Positions 12,730 through 24,348 of a DNA stretch of 64,000 bases are shown piece by piece (position 1 is the first letter of the stretch; every line of letters starts with the position of its first letter). A model generated the notes under the pieces. That model did not search any database and was not told the origin of the DNA. It saw only the letters and a list, made by a program, of their open reading frames with translations. The DNA lies in assembly GCA_002205965.3 (NCBI GenBank), contig NADL03000477.1:186001-250000 (forward strand), read 5' to 3'. The position numbers and the translations under genes were made by a program. This DNA is from Kappaphycus alvarezii (taxonomy: Eukaryota > Rhodophyta > Florideophyceae > Gigartinales > Solieriaceae).

Positions 12730-12895
12730 CCCTAAAAGGCTGCCTTCACGCTAGACATCAACCAGGCCGCATTGGACATGACGGCTGCTGCCGCATGCCT
12801 TTGCATCAACCCCCCCGGACCTTTCCGTAGCAAAGGTGCAAGGCAGTCTTTGACAGCGACACCCCGCATTGGTAGTAACCTCAAATGCGGCTGGT
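12730..12895 (-). pseudogene. LINE relic, 'QRHAAAAVMSNAAW' copy
   Basis: The minus strand encodes LMQRHAAAAVMSNAAWLMSS, matching the motif family at 1.1, 1.4 and 9.9 kb. It sits in a 76-codon open frame with no other recognisable part. Confidence 0.4.
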
Positions 12896-14485
12896 CTGCT
12901 TGTTGGCCTCCCTCTACTTGCTGGTAGCGTAAAGCCCCATCAGCGCCACTGCAACCGTTCACACATGTTCATGCTCACTACTACTATACACGTTGACTGG
13001 GCCCGCCGGCATTGAGCCGGCTCTGTAAGCAAGGTCATTTACTGTAGTGTTACCCATCAGCGAGGACTTACCCCGCATAACGTATTAGCCTCGTGGATAT
13101 AACCGACCATCATCATCTTCCATGCATTAAAATAACCCAAAAATTCCCCCGTTGACTGGGTATCAACCAGCTTGTCTGTTACAGGAAGTGCGCCCACGGG
13201 TTCCCCCGTTTGTGCAGACAACCGTTTTTACACTGAATATATAAGATGATCCTGGGTGCCTTCACGTCAATCCCGCTATGCACCGTTCCTCGGACCACTT
13301 CCTTTGGACTGCTGCATTGCTAGAGCAAGATCGCTTCAATTGTCCAAATGCTGATCAAACACACGCTGACAAGTGTGGCAGTTTCGGTCAGCTCCGTCGC
13401 ACCCTCTCCCTCTCCGCTTTCACACAGCTACCCTCATGGTAGTTTCCTCTGCGTTCGATGCACTTCGTGCCCTCTCTATCTACAGTGATCGTTTCCTTAC
13501 TGCACATGCCGCGTGTTTCCCACATTGTTCTGGGTCCAAGCACCTGCGATTACGCATCGCCAGGTTTCGCCAGAAGGAATTTAGGTTGTGGTTCTCCCTA
13601 GGAAACTGTATTTTGTGTTTGCACACCACAGACTCCTCGCGATCAAGCTGGAAGGCTCTATCCCAACTCAACTGAAAGACATCAAGTTCCACTCTAGAGT
13701 TTGGGGCGTCCCGCCCCCGAATTCGTTCTTTTCTGCAGCGTCTACCCCGCGGATCAATTTGGGAACAACGTCTTTGTGTTGTCGGAGCCGATTTTGGAGG
13801 GACAGAGGCAGATCAACTACCGCTTGTGTGGGTGCAACTGGTTCAGGGATGCTGATTGAAAACGGAGGCCTTACTTAACTTGGCACATGTATGAGCAAAT
13901 GAAAGAGTTGCGTTGTTTGTGAGTGTAGTCAGTGCGTATCTATCTATATCCGTTGCACGATAGCGAGGGTACTGGTACTATTGTGTATTTAGTTTTGCAT
14001 GTGAACGCGGATGGTGAAAGCTGTTCTGAGTGAGGCTTGTTTGATGATAGTATTGAGTGAGAAGAGCTTTGGGCATCGGGTTGCCGCTCGCGGAGGGTGG
14101 GATTTGGGGAAGGGATTTTGCTTTGCAGAGGACACGCAATCGCGCTCAGCACAATAAATAGAGAACTGTGTACAGTGCGGCTCGAAAGTTTACGACGCTC
14201 TACAATTTTCATATCTCCAGATGCGCATATTAAATTAAAAAATAAATCTAGTATTTGAAATCAATGGTACTAAAATTCTGCAAGAAAAGATTTTTACTTA
14301 TACTCAAATCAAAGCAGACTAATCAGAGATCACCGAAGCAGTTCAACCCAGCCTGAAACTATACGGCAGGACCACAATATCTTCGACCAAGGGCAAAGTA
14401 CAAAACATAGAAGCGCATACCAGGCTCTACTCCTGTCTATCTCAGTATGGGGAATCGAGCACCACTCAAAAATGCCAAGGGTACG
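12896..14485. other. Unassigned
   Basis: GCCGGC at 13007-13024 is repeated with a 5-base spacer and could fold. A segment near 13.12 kb (CATGCATTAAAA then AACCC and TTCCCCC) resembles one near 25.49 kb downstream of a LINE end, so it may be another 3'-UTR scrap. Frames at 13373-13878 are open in pieces but unrecognised. Confidence 0.35.
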
Positions 14486-14486
14486 C

Positions 14487-15420
14487 ATATTTTCGAGCTG
14501 AAGAGCAGAAAATTGTCGCCTACAAAGGAGATGGTCTTAGTATTTCAGCAAGTGCCAATAAGTGAGCAGGAGCAGAGGTACCGTCAACAGGTTCCTGCAC
14601 GCACTTCAGAGTTATATAGAAGCCAGTAAACCTGGTAGGCCTCGAAAATTTTCCGAGAAAGCAGAAAGGAGACTGGGTCTACTGGCCGTGAGTGGGGACA
14701 AAACAGCCAGGAAGATTCGTGAAGAGCCAAATTTAGACCTTTCGGAATCTAGGACAGGACAATAGCTTATCAGCAACGCTACTGTGCACTTGAAAAAGGT
14801 ACAGAGTACCTCACCTCTCACCGAAGCTCACAAGTTTGTTCGAATGCATTGAAAGCAGTAAAACGTCACATAAGACTTGAAAAAAAGGCCTCGACTGGTC
14901 TTTTCTGACGAATAAAGGGTCAATTTAGATGATTCAGATGGATTACACAGGTATTGGCATGATTTGAAAGGAAGATAATGAGCTTTTTTTTCGTCAACGA
15001 CAATGTGGTGCAGGTATTGTGGTGCAGATGGCTTTTTTGAATGGTTTATTTTGGGTTTGGCAAGTTTTAACATGAAAAAAACATACGATGGTTATGTGAA
15101 GTTAATGGGAGAGGCTTTGGTACCAAAAGCAGACGATGTTATGACAATTATACGGATCGTTCAGCTAGACTTATTGACCTGAGAAAGAAATCATAGGACT
15201 GGTTTACGGCGGAAGGGGTACGTTTAATGAAGCTGCGATTCCTTTCACCTAATTTCAAACCACTTGAAACCTTTGGAGCGACTAAGCGAGAAACTTTTAC
15301 GCCAATAGGCTCCAGTTTTCTACTCTTTATGACCCAAAGGAATGTGTTACGCTATTAGTTCGGAAAAATTTGGTTGCGTCTACACAAGAGCTTTTCGTTT
15401 AGACTTTTGCTAAGCGGGGA
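14487..15420 (+). pseudogene. Decayed Tc1/mariner-type transposase
   Basis: Following the plus strand through several frames gives the parts of a Tc1/mariner transposase in order: an N-terminal helix-turn-helix segment (AYKGDGLSISASANK, SRSRGTVNRFLHAL), a GRPRKFSEKAERRL linker, VFSDE with a stop then VNLDDSDGLHRYWHDLK, DNYTDRSARLIDL, and WF.AEG.....K..FLSPNFKPLE near the third catalytic region. Frame changes occur near 14.57, 14.77 and 15.13 kb, and stops interrupt the catalytic blocks, so it cannot be active. VFSDE carries the first catalytic Asp. The 'QDNA' block is degraded. Terminal inverted repeats and a TA target duplication were looked for and not found. Confidence 0.8.
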
Positions 15421-16950
15421 CCACATTCACTATAAGTTTGGCTTATATCGCATCATTATTGCTTCTACTGCTTTGAGTGTAAAAGTTTGGTGTAATTTCA
15501 GTCTGGGTCATTTTTCCATGTAGGATGTAGAATACCATTTTCACCAGAATATCGAATAATCTCAATTTTCGAATATATATGTGGAATGTTAATTCCGTTA
15601 ATGTAATTTTTTAAATTTCATCAATATTTTTTAGTTCAGTCAAATTAGTGCACCGCCGTACAATTTGAATTGGACTTCTATGTAAATGTACAAATTGTAT
15701 TCTGAACAATTTTAATCGCTTATATTGTCCAACCTTCGGCAGAAAAGCCGTTTGTGCCCAAGAGAGATAGATTTGACTTCTGAAATTGTGTACACAGACT
15801 TTGTGATTTTTGATTCCTGAGTTGAAAGTACGTTGATTACATCTTTTTATTCAGTTCCAATCGTATGTTAAACTGGGATATAATCAGCTCCACTGTTTAA
15901 TTCACTGTATACTTATGGTTTGATTGATGATGAACTCAACTAATTGTTTACAGAGACACAATGAGTAAAAATGTTCATAAGACTCTCAACCTTCACACGA
16001 TTCGCAGTAAACCAACCCTCTTTATCATGTTTATGGACAGAATTTATGGCACAGGAGGAGTCACATCGGCCACGGGGAAGGACGCTGACCGGGACTATAT
16101 GGAATTGAGAGATTGAGATTTCTTTCTCGCTGGATGAACTGGTCTGATTTTGACTCTGCGGAAGTAGACAATGTCGGAGATGGTGTTACGAACCTGGATG
16201 GTTTAGACATTGGTGTTGAGGAAGATCAGTAAATGGTGGGGATCGGTGGTTTGGAGAACATAGACATTTCGTTTACGGTAACAGATAAGCTGGCTGATAC
16301 AAAATAAACTTATACCCGAAAGCGGTGGTTGTGTGGTTCAGTGGTTAGTGGATGTGAATTTATGATGTAAAACATGCCCAAAAATCATAGTATCTGCAAC
16401 AATTTTTGTTTGACTGAGAAAACCCAAGTTATCAGGAAGATAGAGTAATCCACCCCACTTGCCCCATTTATCCATCAACGCCTCGGCACGAACACTCGTT
16501 TCTCCGAAATATTTCGAACAAAGGGCCCAAGGAGTCGCTTCATTGCCCTTCCACTCTCCATATTAGGTGGTTGAAACCCGGATGCTGGGACTTGGCCAAA
16601 CGGGTTTCAACTGGCATTGTTGCATGTGCAGCTGTTCCGATTGCCGTAATGCGGTAAACAGTATTTTCTCGTCACGAGGCTAGACTCGTTCATAGTGACA
16701 AAAGAGTTCTGCTGAAATGGCTTTGGGGAGACTCATAATGCAATGGAATGTTGGTTCTGGAAAGCTTCAATGCGCAGGATATGTCAATCACTACGTAATT
16801 TAGGCATTTTCTCCATAATCTCTAGCTGAATACCACCTGACATTTATCCTTCACAACAAAAAAAAACATTTGAGTCATCTTTAACTTAGAGCCACATACC
16901 GTTGATCCTTCACAATCAAAAAAATGAAACTATGCTTCACACTAAAAGCT
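15421..16950. other. Unassigned, mostly AT-rich
   Basis: No domain was recognised. A short frame ending with a TAA near 16.23 kb has an acidic tail (FDSAEVDNVGDGVTNLDG), possibly the end of an eroded gene, but it has no open upstream part. Confidence 0.35.
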
Positions 16951-17069
16951 GATCTCCCCGATTTACCGAACTCAGTCAAATTATACAGGTTTATTTGCTG
17001 ATGGAGACAAATTACCGAAGATGAAATTCCCAAAACAGATATCCTAGAGCAGATGTGTTTCAAGCGAAA

Positions 17070-17700
17070 AGCATGCTTCCGAATTGTATTTTTTGGAACG
17101 AGAGGAGGTGAATAACGAAGGGAGGTCAAGGGGCTCCAAATGGGTATAGGAGAGGCAGGGTCTAGCACCTATGCTTAGTGACTAACGTGAAAGAAATTCA
17201 TGTTAGGGCAGAAGTTTATCTCCAAATTCTCAAGTATTTGGGTCTGCACTCGAATTTTTCCTAAATTGATTAACCTCCCTTAAGGAAGCGTTTTATCCAG
17301 CTTTATAGACTTTTCGGCTATCCATAAAGTCTCACCAAAACATAACAAATGCTGTAAAATGCATCCAAGGGAGATGTATGGACGAGAATATTTAAAAAGG
17401 AGATATTTTTTCGAGGCAAATATCTAGGTGCCATACTCTTACCCCAAGCTAGCAACCAATATTGGAAATGAAGTTGCCAATATGTATAGTTATCAGAATC
17501 ACAGTTGTTATCTCCCAGAACTCTGACACTCACTGACATCAAATGCAGCCATCGTATCACAAACCAATAAGAACAAACCATGAAAATTTCACACGCAACC
17601 ACATAAAAATACAATGCAAATTCTTATACTGTACCCATAGTTGGCCGTCCACCTTGATTCTATTTCTGTGTATACTTTTTATTAAAAAATAAATCCCTTG
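17070..17700 (-). repeat. Old LTR of gypsy family A
   Basis: Alignment by eye to the LTR at 29713-30427 is continuous. Shared landmarks are GGCAGGGTCTA, the stretch before TATAGACTTTT, AAATATCTAGGTGCCATAC and the CATC block near the end. Divergence is high, with many substitutions and small indels. Orientation is the same as element A. The outer end is too eroded to place exactly. Confidence 0.7.
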
Positions 17701-17732
17701 CTTAATGCGAATGTACCCGCTCGTCAAGACTC

Positions 17733-18140
17733 CTATAGTCCCTTATCAAACTTTCCTAAAGATGGATATGAACTTGTTGTCGTTAGGATCCGTTTCCTTA
17801 TTGCTATAATATGCGGCATTTCAAACGGTGAATGATGCATCGGATTAGCAATATGATGTTCCAAAAAGTAATTGGGCGTCACTGGTACTTCAATTTGTAC
17901 CATAGATATATATATAGGTATGATAACATCAAGATGGGATCTGCACACTCTTCTTCCGTGACATTTCCGAATCTACCAAGAGTGAAATAATACATTTGAT
18001 ATGCAAAGTCATCCGAAGATGCCGGAGAAATGGATTACTACAAGAAAAGAAGACAAATATCAATAAGAATGAATCTTTGTATGATAAGTGCGATAAATGT
18101 AGCGCCCGAAAACATAAACAGCTACAATTTTTAGAATATA
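17733..18140 (-). pseudogene. Relic of gypsy-A accessory domain
   Basis: Directly inside the old LTR, the minus strand encodes SHLDVIIPIY, EVPVTPNYFLEHHIAN and PFEMPHIIAIRKR. These match the end of the second accessory domain of element A (HLDVIKPIYEAML, YFLEHHIGNQ, PFERPYILSIRQR). The upstream part is recognisable at nucleotide level to about 18.13 kb. The rest of the element is gone. Its persistence shows the accessory domain was already part of the family when this old copy inserted. Confidence 0.75.
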
Positions 18141-21100
18141 ATTTTTTCTCCTATCGCAGTAATATTATTCAAATTTACCTTCAAGCTCAGAAGGTAGCTC
18201 CTGAGCGAGTATAAATCCCATTCAGGATGCATTTTAAGTGTCGCTGATGCCCTAGTGTAATCATTTCGATTACTCATATTTTATTGACTGCAATATCGCC
18301 TTTTTGTTTATTTTAACATAATTTTCGAGAAAAAGCTTCGATATTTTTCTCGATTACTACGAGATAACGACTACGAGATAACGAAAAATAAGAGGATTTA
18401 TCCGGACATCTCCCATAACCAAAATATACTTTTCGGAAACCTTAAAACCCCCGCATCGCTTTTTTCTCGCATTTGAGCTGTCCTTCAGTCGTCTATTTCA
18501 GAAATTGTTCTATGAAATGATACAATACCACTAGTTTTGTCTTATTGTTAGAGATAAAAATATTGATAACCATATTCTGCGCCATTTGATAAAACGTGGA
18601 AGAGAATTGATATCTCCCCTTTATTTGTAAAAAACTTTGCCTATCAGTTATTTTTTAAAGACCAGAACAGATGAGTTCAACATACTTCAAATACTTTATT
18701 GAACAGTGTAGATAAATGTAAAAGCTTCTTAAAATTTACGCGCCACGTTTTCTAACAAAAGATTATGTTACTTTTGTTGGCTTACTCGAAGAAATGAACA
18801 CTAGGAACCTGTGTATACAAAACTTGTGCGAAGCGGAAAGCAACATACTAATTTTCCTTCTTTCATCAATAAATTATTTCTCTCTGTAATAGCATATCTG
18901 CCTTTATCCCGCTTTAAATTGTTTTATTTGAACCATCAGCACCGTATGTTTCGCCTTTGGACGGTTTGTAATATTGCTGAGAACAGAATTACTGCCTTCA
19001 CTACTGAGTTTTCGTCGAACTGTACCACATTTCAATGCTCTTCTTATATCGCTTTTGTTCCCAAATTACCTGCTTAGATAGCTAAAAAATGAAGCAAAAA
19101 CTCATAACTATCAAAAATTGATTATAAATCACACATAATGACCTAACAATAAAATATTATGACAACCGTATAAAATATTTACTTTTCATAATAACTTTCA
19201 ATCGCTATAATGCAATTTTAAGAGATTTTTTGCACAAAAAAGCAAGAAAAATTGATAGCATTTTTCCAGCTGACTGAAGAATAGGACGTTAATATCATTT
19301 TATAAGGCAATCAGAAAAGATAATCCAAAAAGGCCGCCCGATAAAGCGTAAAAAGTGTGACATTAGCTAATTTCCATTGTTGGTCTACTGATATTGTTTC
19401 AAAAATCACATCATATAGGGTATCCATCGTTTGAAACTGCGAATAGAAGAATTTTGTTGTAAAAAAATGAAAAGATCTCGAAATCAGAGCTGACGCGATT
19501 GATTATTCTGCGGTGTTCAAATCAAAACACCGAAAGAAAACGTATTTTTGAGAGCAGGAATTATTTTTGTAGTCCGTAAACTTCATTCTTTCCTGAGAAG
19601 GTATACTGTGCCGAAGATGCCTAATATCCCATGTTACTTTCAAAGTCGAACAAAGTTATACCTGACTAGAAAAGGTCAGATAGATAACTATAAATATTCG
19701 TCGGAGTTACATATTGTTACGGAGAAATTATTTGCCTTACCGTCTCTTTCATTACATGAATGAGAGAATAAGAATGGCAGTCACTCAAGAACACTGCACC
19801 TCCAGCACCTATTAACTAAATAAACCACACTTTGTGAGGAATATTAAAGTTTATCACCAATTTGCACGTAACATCCTCGCTCGTGCTTATATAATTTACT
19901 CGATGAAGGCAAAAACCATGAAAAAAAGTTGCAACCGAAGAATATCAGGGACAATTACTAACTAGTATAATTTTTCTCCTTACCAAACGAATTTGTGTAG
20001 TATTTCTTCTATTCCATCTATTTCAATATCGTATATTAGGAGGGCCTTTATTTGATCTTTAATTTCGTGCTTATATCGAGTTACTGCTAAATTGCGCTAT
20101 ATATAGATTAAATCATCTCTAAAAGAGATGAGGTATTGAAAGGCTATGTGCGGCAATGGTCTGCCAGATAAAATAGATTACAAAATGTATTTGGATCTGC
20201 ATCCAGTTTTACGATATGTAGAAATTACTTGGCCCGTTAAAAATTTCCGAATAATTTTCCAAATCTACAAAATATTTTCTTTCTCATATATAGGTTTCAA
20301 AGCTCTAGAGGATGTTTCAAAATTATGAAACAGGCTACAATTTTTTCTCCCAAAATTGTAGACCAGTTTCCCTTTTTACAAAATAATTTCATGAATCCAA
20401 AACTTGTTTCAGAAATTTGGACCTCCAAATTGTCTGCAGCTATTCATTTTTCTATCTCTTATCAAACTTTTACAGCCACAATGAAACAAGTAGCCGAGTT
20501 TAAAGTCATTTTAGAATCATCATGAAAGAAGGATTGCCAATGTCTGTTGAAAGATGAAAAAACCTTAACAAAAATTAATTTCTTATTGAAAAGAATAACT
20601 TCTTCATAATCCTTTTTCAACTGATATAATATTCATATATTTTATCCGAAATGTGTTTCTATTTTGTGATTCATACCTAAAAATCTTTTCAGTAGTCTAT
20701 GTTTTGTAAACAAGACCAAAAATATTGACTGTTTCAATAGAAATTTTTGTAATTTATAAACTTCTAACATGATTTTGTACAAGGAGGAAAGAAATAAAAT
20801 TTGCTACAGAAAATGTAAGATTTGAGTTTCCGCGATACTGAAATACGACGGAGATAAAGATTTGAAGTAGTATAGGGAGCGTTACTTGTGCTCTAAACAT
20901 AACCATTTGTGCAGTAAATTCATAATTTTTCTCTTCGCTAGAGAGGAATTCATGTCAACTATATTATAGAAATGAATAGAAGGATTTGAAAAAATTTTTA
21001 TCCAGAAGACTTTGAACGAGCTGAATACTCTTTGAGTATTCTATTATCATTCTCATTGTAACAATGTATATCATACTTGATGTGAACAGTGACTTTGAAC

Positions 21101-21458
21101 AATTGGCAGGGAAACAAACAATTTGGAGACCTTGGGATTGTATTATTTCTTGTTTCTAATGCAAAAGGTTTTTGATGAGCTGTTTTCAATTTAAGAGTTC
21201 AATTTACTGTAGAATTTCCTTCTTTTTCTTTCTTAGGCGGCCTAAAGCTACGTCAAATATTTAGTGGTAGACTAATTCGTTAATGAGGTACAATCTTTGA
21301 AATGTTATATGTATATTTAGCTAGCAAGTGCCAGAAGTATCATTGGAGAAAAGAATTACTCATTTTGAGGAGTAATTTACGAAAAAAGATATGTATAATG
21401 AGCTAGGGAATAATAAGAAATTTAATATGATGAAGAAGAGAATAAAGGTTCCATTTGG
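18141..21458. other. AT-rich, no gene recognised
   Basis: Long A/T runs and only short open frames (under 90 codons). No repeats shared with other parts of the window were seen. Confidence 0.5.
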
Positions 21459-22549
21459 CGCTGCGAAAATTCATCCCCGACCCGTTAACATCAAAACGTG
21501 AAAACGTACACCTCCACCCTGACAGCCATCATGCACTGACTACCCTCTTCCCGCCTCTTTGGCAAATTCCGTCATTTCCGCATCATGTTCGACTCCCCTT
21601 TCTTCCCATTGGACCCAGGCAAAGTATACGACTAACTCAGTCGCTAAACAAGGAAGCGCCTGACGGAGCTCGTTACCAGTCGCTCGGTGGAGATCGAAGT
21701 ACAGGAAGGGGTAGGAGGTACTCGGAAGAGGGGGATTGTAGGGCAAAGGAGTGCTTCAAGGAAGGACTGGTACTGGAACTGGTCTACGAGACGGAAAAAG
21801 AGGAGGGCGAGGGCAAGTCCAGGGTAGAAGAAGAGAGGGGCGAGGAAGAGCCCCGGGAAGAAGAAATGCAGGCCGAGGAAGGGTCCAGGGGAATGAGAAG
21901 AAGCTGAGGAGTCCGCCAATATAGAAGGGAAAGTCGAACCGTATCATATAGAAGGGGAAGGGACGAATTGGCTCGAACATGTAGTCCTGGCCATGGAACC
22001 CGTTGGAGGGGTGCCAGGTGAGCTGTATTCATTGCAGGAAAAGGTAAGCAACCATGGGCAATTTTCGTTCATTGACTGGTATATATGGGGACTGCAAGGG
22101 TGGTTATGATGTCTCGACGGAAGTGTTACGTTCTGATTTAGAGGGCAAAGATTGTGAGGAGTACATTTTTCGTGTTTTCCAATCATCTTCTGCCAAATTA
22201 GCTGAGTCCACGCGAAGTCGCTTCCTGCGATTTTTGGTGATTTTAATGTCTTCCGAGATGGAAGTTTGGAAGATAGCATATATAGGCTGGATGAATTGCT
22301 TCCTTTAGGAGAAGCAAGGCAAGTTGGGAGTCAACTTCAAACTAAAATCTTCGTTTAGCTCTAGCCTCTAAGCGAGGTGGAATATTTTGCTCCTTTGAAA
22401 TTTGTTACTAGAACAGTTACTGACCTTTCGCGCCCACTCCTCAGCGTTTCTGTTAACGTCTACTGTAGCACTTTAGTAGCTCGCAACGACTCTCACTTCG
22501 GGTAGGTAGCGGTTCCGTTTTCCGTTGACGCTATTTTTACCCTACGACA
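21459..22549 (+). repeat. Diverged LTR with acidic-ORF relic, copy 1
   Basis: The right part matches the R/U5 of the LTRs at 38-51 kb: the AAGTTGGGAGTCAACTTC hairpin, GTAGCACTTTAGTAGCTCGC, CGGGTAG and a final CGACA. The left part encodes, with frame breaks, FKEGLVLELVYETEKEE, which aligns with FEEWLAPELVYEAQEDE of the intact LTR-ORF at 49841-50479, and other upstream pieces also line up. I therefore read it as an old member of the LTR family that carries the internal acidic ORF, in plus orientation and without the body of the element. Confidence 0.65.
21793..21898 (+). repeat. 33-bp tandem repeat, about 3 units
   Basis: Purine-rich units of 33 bases sit in the Glu-rich part of the acidic-ORF relic. 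On the other strand they read as hydrophobic PG-xFLxxxFFF repeats, which I take to be a shadow. The same array is present in copy 2 (about 27532-27637). Confidence 0.7.
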
Positions 22550-22908
22550 ATACCTAAACTTCACCTCTTTGGAGGGATAGCGGATGGACCAGGAGCAGTG
22601 GTGGATGACAGCTCCTTTCTTTTGCATAGAGATTCTTGTTTAAGGTAGTCAGCTCGGGAATAGCCCGCGTTTATTTCGCAATAAGCAGCCCCCATTTTCG
22701 CTCTTTTCCTACTGTAAATAAAGATATGTTCACTACGTTGTATTAAAGAGGGAAATCAACCGTTCAAACAGAGAGTTACTGCCGCCATAACTGTATATTT
22801 CAAAAAATAACTTCAACGGGCACCTTTGTGGCTCCATATCGACATCTCCTCACATCGTAAATTATGTGCAACGTCCCCACAACCGGCCCATCATTACCCC
22901 AGCTTGCC

Positions 22909-24348
22909 TCACCGCACCAGCTTGATCTCCACTTCCATTGTGTCACCCTCATCTTCCGCCATTACCATAAGAGTGAACCATCGCCCCACAATTGGCTCAT
23001 CCCAGTAATTTGGCACCTTCCCCAAGTTTCCAAATAGGAGGAACGGTCTCTCAAGTTCCGTCCACACCCTAGCCCCATCCAAATAAAACGCCACCCGCGA
23101 CACTTCAATTCTTGTCACTGCCTCAACTGCTACCTGCTCATATCTCGAGATATTCACCTCGTTCCCATTTCTCAGCGTCTCCACCACCTCACCATCTGCC
23201 ACCAATACCAAATTCTCAAACACGTTCTGCATCTGACCCTCCACCCCTCCTGAAGTGACCATGGACGCCTGGTGTGTCCCACTCGCCTCCACATCCGGCC
23301 TACTCGTAACCGCCCCTGTGTGCGCTTTTCCGCCCTTAACACCCACCGGTCCAGCCCTGGGTGCTACACTCGGCGAGGGCGTCACTGTTGGACCTGGCTC
23401 ATTCGCTGCCCCCCCACTCTCTCTACCCCGGCCCACAATCTTAATATCCGCACATTGGAAGTACTCCTCCGGGAACCGATCGCTTCCACAATCTCTCTGC
23501 TCCGCAGTATATCCCCCCTAGCACCCCCTTGTCCGAACAATCGCCCCACGTCTTCGGGCCAAACTCTCCTTCATAAAAGGCAACTACTCCCGGGGGATTG
23601 CACGTATTCGCCGAGCTCCAAAACCAGTGCAGAACGCAATGCTCACATGCCATTCCCTCCGGCAATTGATATATCATCTTACTTCCGCCATAGTACTCCT
23701 GAGTATTCTCGGGTAGCGTGGCACACGGAAGGTACCACCGGCCAGGGTACTGCGGGTCGATCGGAGCGCACCGAAAGTCCATTCCCGAGTCACACGCTGC
23801 GTTTGGTGCACGTTGTAGTTGACAGCAATGGCCCTGGCGGAAACAAGTTTCAGAAATTTCTCCGCCGCACTTGTCCACGTCGCACAAATGGAGCTCAACA
23901 AAACCATTGTGATTAGCCACAATGTTCATCCACAGTTCGATGACTGCACCTTGAGTGTAAGTAGCGGTGATCATTCCATCGCCATAGTAGCGGCCGCCCC
24001 GTCGGTGGTCCTCGATGGGGCCTTTGAGGTCGCCGCAGACCCCGGCGCGCCAGCGGAAGTCAGGGTCTAGAGGGAGAAAGGGTGACCAGCCCTCTGGTTG
24101 GGCAGCACGTACTTGCGATCGGCCGGCGGATCCAGGGATAGAGGCTTTGTCGCCGGCGGGAAAATGAGGCTTGTTGTCGATGGGGGTGGAGGGAAAGGTG
24201 GCGTTCAGGTTGAAACGGTTGAGGGGGTTGAGGGCGCCGCGTTGAGGGGGGTAGGATAGGAGACCGTGGGAATGGCATGGGAGAGGATGGAGGCGAAGGA
24301 GAAGGAGGGGGAGTAGGAGGGCAAGGAATCGGGGGTGTGAGTAGGCAT
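22909..24348 (-). pseudogene. LPMO-like secreted enzyme with C-terminal beta-sandwich-like module (frame broken)
   Basis: The minus strand encodes a lytic polysaccharide monooxygenase-like protein (copper enzymes cutting chitin or cellulose outside the cell). After a Leu-rich signal stretch comes HGLLSYPPQRGAL. The His (codon 24268-24266) would be residue 1 of the mature enzyme and the first copper ligand. Later features are AGVCGD, ANHNGFVELHLC (His about residue 120, likely second copper ligand), MACEHCVLHWFW and EEYFQCADIKIVG. A Gly/Pro/Ser-rich linker and an about 100-residue module (NLVLVADGEVVETL...VAFYLDG...RPFLLFGN) follow to the stop at 22909. Two breaks lie in homopolymers: the signal frame has no ATG unless the C-run (24331-24335 on the plus strand as G) differs by one base, and the frame ends at 23441 because of C-runs near 23512-23527. 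It is therefore a pseudogene, or a real gene with sequence errors. No intron is obvious. The family call is strong; the exact class (AA15-like) is less sure. Confidence 0.75.

Larger units (their letters stand above)
21459..23974. repeat. 2.5 kb duplication, copy 1
   Basis: This block matches 27199-29712 almost base for base. Differences are mostly single-base indels in homopolymers plus a few substitutions. It contains a diverged LTR (left) and the LPMO-like gene from its C-terminus to about the middle (right). Copy 1 continues into the 5' part of the gene. Copy 2 stops at gypsy element A. Confidence 0.95.

Noticed and set aside
14230-15700. Terminal inverted repeats for the Tc1/mariner relic
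   Set aside because: No inverted pair could be found on the two sides; the ends are probably eroded.
16325-16380. tRNA-like A-box (TGGTTCAGTGGTTAGTGG)
   Set aside because: No T-arm (GGTTCGAxTCC) or acceptor pairing follows within tRNA distance.
22220-22330. Acidic/hydrophobic reading (FRDGSLEDSIYRLDELLPLGEA) as an activation domain in the duplicated LTR
   Set aside because: It aligns by nucleotide with R/U5 of the other LTRs, downstream of the ORF, so it is non-coding LTR sequence.
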